A stretch of 64,000 nt of DNA. Source: Roseibium litorale (lineage in GTDB: Bacteria; Pseudomonadota; Alphaproteobacteria; Rhizobiales; Stappiaceae). Each line of letters begins with the position of its first letter. Positions within the stretch are counted from its first letter, which is position 1. Both the position numbers and the translations under genes were made by a program. This document shows positions 60,449 to 64,000 of this stretch, piece by piece. The notes beneath the pieces were generated by a model. The model ran no database searches. It saw only the letters and a program-made list of their open reading frames with translations, and was not told the origin of the DNA. The DNA is taken from assembly GCF_014842915.1 (NCBI RefSeq), contig NZ_JACYXI010000014.1:1-64000 (forward strand), given 5' to 3'.

Positions 60449-61948
60449 TCAGAGACTGAAGAACCCCGGTGTCTTGGAGAGGGCAGGTGCGTTGGCAAGA
60501 GCTCCGAGATCCGGCGCTTGCGGGGCCAGGCCGGAGAGGCCGCCGATGATGGCCTCAAGTTCGGCGGCTACGGCCAGAACACCAAGATCGTCATATCTGC
60601 GGCCGACGATCTGAAGCCCGAAGGGCATTCCGTTCGCATCGTGCCCGCAGGGAATGGTGATCGAAGGATGGCCGGCAATTGTCGAGGCATAGGCCATGGC
60701 GAGCCAATGGTAATAGCTCTTGGTCTCCTTGCCGTCGATGTGCGTCGGGTATAGCTCGTGCCAGTCGCGCGGGCTGATGGTAACTGCGGGCGAAATCACA
60801 TAGTCGTAGGTCTCGAAAAACGCCTGCCACCGATGGAAATAAGCCGTCTGGCGGCTGAAAGCATCCGCCATGTCGTCGGTCGTGAAAGACCGGCCTTCAA
60901 TCACGTTGTCGCGGACGTTCGGACCAACCTGCTCGGGGCTTTGGTCAAGCCGTTTGCCATGCATACCGACGAAAAGCAGACCGCGCAGGACCGAGAAGAT
61001 GCGGTCTGCATCCGAGCAGTCCGGGGTGGCGTTCTCCAGCGCCGTGAAGTAAGGCGCAAGCTGGTTTACCGCCTTGCGGAAATGATCGCGAATGAGGGAC
61101 TCGGTCGGAGCGAAGCCATAATCCTCGCTGACGGCGACCTTGAGCGGGCTCAGGTTCTTTTGCGGCAGGCAGGCGAAATTTTCCGGTTTCCAGAGCGTTC
61201 TGCCATCGATGACTGCTGTGTAGGCATCCCGTCCGTCTGGACGGGCGATGACGGAAAGCATCAGGGCAGCATCCGCCACGGTGCGCGCCATCGGGCCGGA
61301 GGTCGACATGGGAATGTAGCCGATCGCGCGGGTGTTGCCGGGAACGACGCCGGGGCTTGGACGATAGCCGACGACCCCGCAGAAGGCGGCCGGGTTTCGG
61401 AGACTTCCTCCGGTATCGGATCCGGTCGCAAGAGGTGCGTATCCGCAGGCCAGCGCGGCAGCCGATCCCCCTGAGGAACCGGCGGCACTGCGGGTCACAT
61501 CATGCGGATTACCTGTTGCGCCATAAACGCGGTTGCGGGTGTTGCCGCCTGCGCTCCATTCCGGATTGTTGGTCTTGCCAATCGGGATCGCGCCGGCCTT
61601 CCGCATAGCAGTGACCAGCGCGTCGTCCTTTTGGGCGATGTTGTCACGGAAGAGCTCCGAGCCGAAAGTTGTCGGCAGGCCCTTCACGTCGATCATGTCC
61701 TTCACGCCGAAGGGAAGACCATGCAGCGGACCCAGGTCTTCGCCGTCAGTTACCCGTTTGTCGGCCGCCCGTGCGCCTTCCAGGAGACGCTCGAAATCTC
61801 TGGCAACAAGGGCGTTCACCGCGTGGTCAACGGCCTCAACCCGCGCGATGCAGGCGGCGGCCAATTCAGTGGCTGAGAGTTCCTTGCGCGCAATCAGCCG
61901 GCGGGCTTCCAGTGCACTGAGATCGGCAGGGTTTGATTTCGAAGGCAT
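60449..61948 (-). CDS. Amidase-signature-family enzyme
   Basis: The 499-residue protein has the catalytic Lys in LPFGVKDMID, the Ser pair region AGSSGGSAAALACGYAPLATGSDTGGSLRNPAAFCG and PIGKTNNPEW. It hydrolyses an amide bond in the cytoplasm. ATG 61948 is chosen; an upstream ATG at 61996 is less likely. It converges on the TRAP operon. Its own promoter region contains a TetR-type palindrome (62313-62329) like those at the TRAP promoter, so it may belong to the same regulon. Confidence 0.88.
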   Translation of the reverse strand: MPSKSNPADLSALEARRLIARKELSATELAAACIARVEAVDHAVNALVARDFERLLEGARAADKRVTDGEDLGPLHGLPFGVKDMIDVKGLPTTFGSELFRDNIAQKDDALVTAMRKAGAIPIGKTNNPEWSAGGNTRNRVYGATGNPHDVTRSAAGSSGGSAAALACGYAPLATGSDTGGSLRNPAAFCGVVGYRPSPGVVPGNTRAIGYIPMSTSGPMARTVADAALMLSVIARPDGRDAYTAVIDGRTLWKPENFACLPQKNLSPLKVAVSEDYGFAPTESLIRDHFRKAVNQLAPYFTALENATPDCSDADRIFSVLRGLLFVGMHGKRLDQSPEQVGPNVRDNVIEGRSFTTDDMADAFSRQTAYFHRWQAFFETYDYVISPAVTISPRDWHELYPTHIDGKETKSYYHWLAMAYASTIAGHPSITIPCGHDANGMPFGLQIVGRRYDDLGVLAVAAELEAIIGGLSGLAPQAPDLGALANAPALSKTPGFFSL

Positions 61949-62312
61949 CGGGCTTCCTCTAGATGAAGGCTTTTCGAAGGATGTTAAGCGCGGCAAGAAC
62001 GGCGAACGGCGCCGAGATCCGCTGCAGGTGCATGGGCGGGGAGATGGCGGGAGAAACGGGCGCCGGTGGTCATCGGTGGCGCGCCTTCGGCTGGCTGACC
62101 ATGACAGAGGTGATGCCGGCGCGAAGGGAGATCAGGGCCCTGAAAGCGACCAGTGCGGACCCGCTGAAGGGGCCGCTGCCGCCATCAAGCAAGCCGGAAG
62201 GAATGACTGCTATTGCACCGTCCCCAAAGAGGGGAGATTTCGCCATGGCGAAGGGAAGGCCAATCATGAGGAGGAGCCATCGATATGAAACTGGACCTGA
62301 CCATATCCATCA
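61949..62312 (-). other. Transcribed-leader-like stretch with a small unrecognised ORF
   Basis: Between the TetR-type site and the amidase start, the minus strand opens at ATG 62267 (MIGLPFAMAKSPLFGDG) and reads 65 residues to a stop at 62070. The same frame then continues another 36 codons to a stop near 61963. The product is not recognised. This could be a degraded gene that once preceded the amidase, or chance. The rest, to 62523, shows nothing convincing. Confidence 0.3.
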
Positions 62313-62329
62313 ATAGTACGTTGTTCAAT
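62313..62329. promoter_or_regulatory. Third TetR-type palindrome, upstream of the amidase
   Basis: ATAGTACgttGTTCAAT differs from the perfect operator at 57448 by one arm base on each side. On the minus strand it is overlapped by TTGAAC and TATGGT spaced by 17 bases, a plausible promoter running toward the amidase. This suggests one TetR regulon. Confidence 0.5.
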
Positions 62330-62523
62330 TAATTTCACACCTCGAGCGTCCAATCGGCATGAAGCGGCGATTTGGACCGCCGCGTCTGCTGCTGCCGTCG
62401 GAAAAATCCCCTGCGCGATCCGGAACAAATCTCTTCGCCCAGCAGAAATGACCGCGCAAAGCTCGGAATCTCATAGCTGGCTGCGCCTGTTGCTCCAGCG
62501 GACGCTTGGAGAATGCGCTGGCG

Positions 62524-63078
62524 TCAGGCGGGCTTCCATTTGATGGAACAGCCGATGGACGGGATTTGCTCCGCGGGGCCCTGGCCGGTTTCCGCGACCT
62601 CTCGCATGGCTTCATAAAGGTCTCTGCGCAAACCGGGGACTTCACGCTCACGCCGTGAGGCGTCGAGCCGGCCGCGGTATTGCAATTCCAGCGCAGCGTT
62701 GAAACCAAAAAAGTCCGGCGTGCAGACGGCATTGTAGGCGCGGGCTACCGACTGGTCTTCATCGTGGAGATAGGGGAAGGGAAACTGTTCCGCTTCCGCA
62801 AGCTCTGCCATTTTGGCGAAGCTGTCTTCGGGATAGGCATTGCTGTCGTTGGAGCTGATGGCGGCAACGCCAATGCCGAGCGCGGCAAGGTCGCGGGCAT
62901 CACGCAGGATGCGGTCCCGGATGGCAATCACATAGGGGCAATGATTGCAAATGAACATGATCAGCGTGCCCTTGGGGCCAGCGATGTCTTCAAGACGATA
63001 GCGCCTGCCATCGGTGGCTGGCAGATCGAAATGAGGGGCTTTCCAGCCGAAGTCGCAGACAGGCGGGGTGGCTGCCAT
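62524..63078 (-). CDS. Thioredoxin/peroxiredoxin-like family protein
   Basis: The 184-residue protein has the AhpC/TSA-thioredoxin fold with FICNHCPYVIAIRDRI: the N-H-C-P-Y motif keeps one redox cysteine where thioredoxins have CxxC (the first position is Asn). Two other cysteines (AVCTPDFFGF and SIGCSIKW) could serve as resolving partners. No signal peptide is present from ATG 63078, which has a GGGAG site. Members are thiol-disulfide proteins of unclear partner. It stands alone between the amidase region and rpe. Confidence 0.82.
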   Translation of the reverse strand: MAATPPVCDFGWKAPHFDLPATDGRRYRLEDIAGPKGTLIMFICNHCPYVIAIRDRILRDARDLAALGIGVAAISSNDSNAYPEDSFAKMAELAEAEQFPFPYLHDEDQSVARAYNAVCTPDFFGFNAALELQYRGRLDASRREREVPGLRRDLYEAMREVAETGQGPAEQIPSIGCSIKWKPA

Positions 63079-63184
63079 TTTTCGTCTCCCGGTATTAGCC
63101 AGGCCGCCGGGTAGGCGCCTTATCGCAGGATCTGTTGAAGCCAAAGATATTCCGGATCAGAGACAGGACAAGGGTTTCGTCCGC

Positions 63185-63886
63185 TTATGCGGCCTCGGAT
63201 CTGGAGCTTCCGGCGGCCTCGCGCAGCGCCTGGATGTTCGCGCCGTAGACGGAGGGCTGATCCACACTGCCATTCCTGAAGACCGCTGAGCCGGCGACAA
63301 GAACATCCGCGCCCGCCTCTGCCACCAGGGGGGCGGTCGATGGATCGACGCCGCCGTCGACCTCGATATGGATGGGCCGGTCGCCGATGAGCGCTCTCAG
63401 CCTCCGGATCTGGTCAATCTGTGAATGGATGAATTTCTGGCCGCCGAAGCCGGGGTTGACGGTCATGATGCAGATCAGATCGCACAAATCCAGCAGGGGA
63501 AGTGCGGCCTCCACCGGCGTGCCCGGATTGAGCGCGAGGCCGGCCTTCTTTTCGAGGTCCCTGACGGCTTGCAGGGAGCGATGGGTGTGCGCCCCGGCCT
63601 CCAGATGAAGGGTGATGACGTCGGCGCCTGCCTCGGCAAAGGCTTCGAGATAGGGATCGACCGGCGCGATCATCAAATGCACGTCCATCACCGTCTTGAT
63701 GTGCTTGCGGATGGCCTTGCACAGTGGCGGCCCGAAGGTGAGGTTCGGAACGAAATGCCCGTCCATCACATCCACATGCACCCAGTCGCAGCCTTGCGCC
63801 TCAATGGCCTCAATCTCCTGGCCGAAATTGGCAAAGTCCGCAGACAGGATCGACGGGGCAATCTTTATGGATCGGTCGAAAGTCAT
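63185..63886 (-). CDS. rpe: Ribulose-phosphate 3-epimerase
   Basis: The 233-residue TIM-barrel protein contains IAPSILSADFANFG, WVHVDVMDGHFVPNLTFGPP, MTVNPGFGGQKFI and IEVDGGV, with the catalytic Asp pair and metal histidines. It interconverts ribulose 5-phosphate and xylulose 5-phosphate in the pentose phosphate pathway. The C-terminal tail (AAGSSRSEAA) is short and disordered. The gene is followed upstream by the tail of a gene on the same strand, so it may be the second gene of an operon. Confidence 0.94.
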   Translation of the reverse strand: MTFDRSIKIAPSILSADFANFGQEIEAIEAQGCDWVHVDVMDGHFVPNLTFGPPLCKAIRKHIKTVMDVHLMIAPVDPYLEAFAEAGADVITLHLEAGAHTHRSLQAVRDLEKKAGLALNPGTPVEAALPLLDLCDLICIMTVNPGFGGQKFIHSQIDQIRRLRALIGDRPIHIEVDGGVDPSTAPLVAEAGADVLVAGSAVFRNGSVDQPSVYGANIQALREAAGSSRSEAA

Positions 63887-63916
63887 CTGGTCTTCCTGGT
63901 TCTCAAGAGTGAAGGG

Positions 63917-64000
63917 TCATTCTGCCGCTGTGGATTGAACCACCCGGCCCGTATCGAGCCCGCCCCGGAACACCCGGCTGGCACGCAGATCCTGTTCGCA
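63917..64000 (-). CDS. C-terminal end of a gene that continues beyond the window
   Basis: On the minus strand the frame from the window edge reads CEQDLRASRVFRGGLDTGRV and onward to a stop at 63917, 27 residues. The gap to rpe is 30 bases. The fragment is too short to assign a family. Linkage to rpe suggests carbohydrate metabolism, but that is only context. Confidence 0.4.
   Translation of the reverse strand, partial: CEQDLRASRVFRGGLDTGRVVQSTAAE

Noticed and set aside
1-64000. CRISPR arrays, rRNA or tRNA genes, riboswitches
   Set aside because: No regularly spaced repeats, no rRNA-like sequence, no tRNA CCA or T-loop pattern and no recognisable aptamer were seen on reading both strands.

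Overview
The window reads as a chromosomal or chromid segment of a GC-rich alphaproteobacterium, probably Hyphomicrobiales/Stappiaceae-like. That placement is inferred from VirC/VirD-type mobilization genes, three TRAP uptake systems, a rhizobial-style C-P lyase operon and the codon style; no rRNA or tRNA gene is present to confirm it.

Positions 1-6.5 kb are accessory DNA of lower GC and are visibly decaying. They hold the right end of an IS21-like element, a gene fragment cut by it, a RelE/ParE-type toxin and a RelB/DinJ-type antitoxin that face each other, and a Ti-like mobilization block: virC2, a frameshifted virC1, a candidate oriT, virD1, a frameshifted virD2 and the 3' stub of a virD4 coupling protein. 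The stub runs into the 3' end of nrtR, where conserved chromosomal-type content begins.

Positions 6.3-9.9 kb form an NAD-salvage locus: the repressor NrtR diverges from NadM-Nudix and NadV, with palindromes in the shared promoter. From 9.9 to 17.8 kb there is a carbohydrate ABC importer with a sugar epimerase, a Gfo/Idh/MocA dehydrogenase, an esterase and a GntR regulator; its ATPase is transcribed divergently. An inverted REP-like pair follows at 18.0 kb. From 18.1 to 24.2 kb a TRAP importer, an HMG-CoA-lyase-type enzyme and a class III CoA-transferase are controlled by a divergent LysR gene. A secreted protein, a metallo-beta-lactamase-fold enzyme and its LysR regulator follow.

Positions 27.2-35.8 kb carry a second catabolic island: amidase, TRAP importer, GntR regulator, and a divergent Asp/Glu-racemase-type enzyme, PuuE-like deacetylase and dihydropyrimidinase/hydantoinase. 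This suggests uptake and opening of a cyclic amide, imide or ureide. Positions 35.9-46.8 kb hold a nearly complete C-P lyase operon, phnF diverging from phnGHIJKL-acetyltransferase-CDE-MN, with a PhnF-type operator.

Positions 46.8-53.6 kb combine a two-component system with a periplasmic flavin electron-transfer module: a PepSY protein, an Asp-rich secreted protein, a DUF2271 protein with a covalent-FMN attachment motif, a PepSY/flavodoxin/FNR fusion reductase and ApbE. From 53.6 to 62.3 kb a third island couples a class III aminotransferase, a D-amino-acid-dehydrogenase-like flavoenzyme, a Rid protein and a TetR regulator to a third TRAP importer and an amidase. Shared TetR-type palindromes link the TRAP promoter with the region upstream of the amidase. 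The window ends with a thioredoxin-like protein, ribulose-phosphate 3-epimerase and the tail of one more gene.
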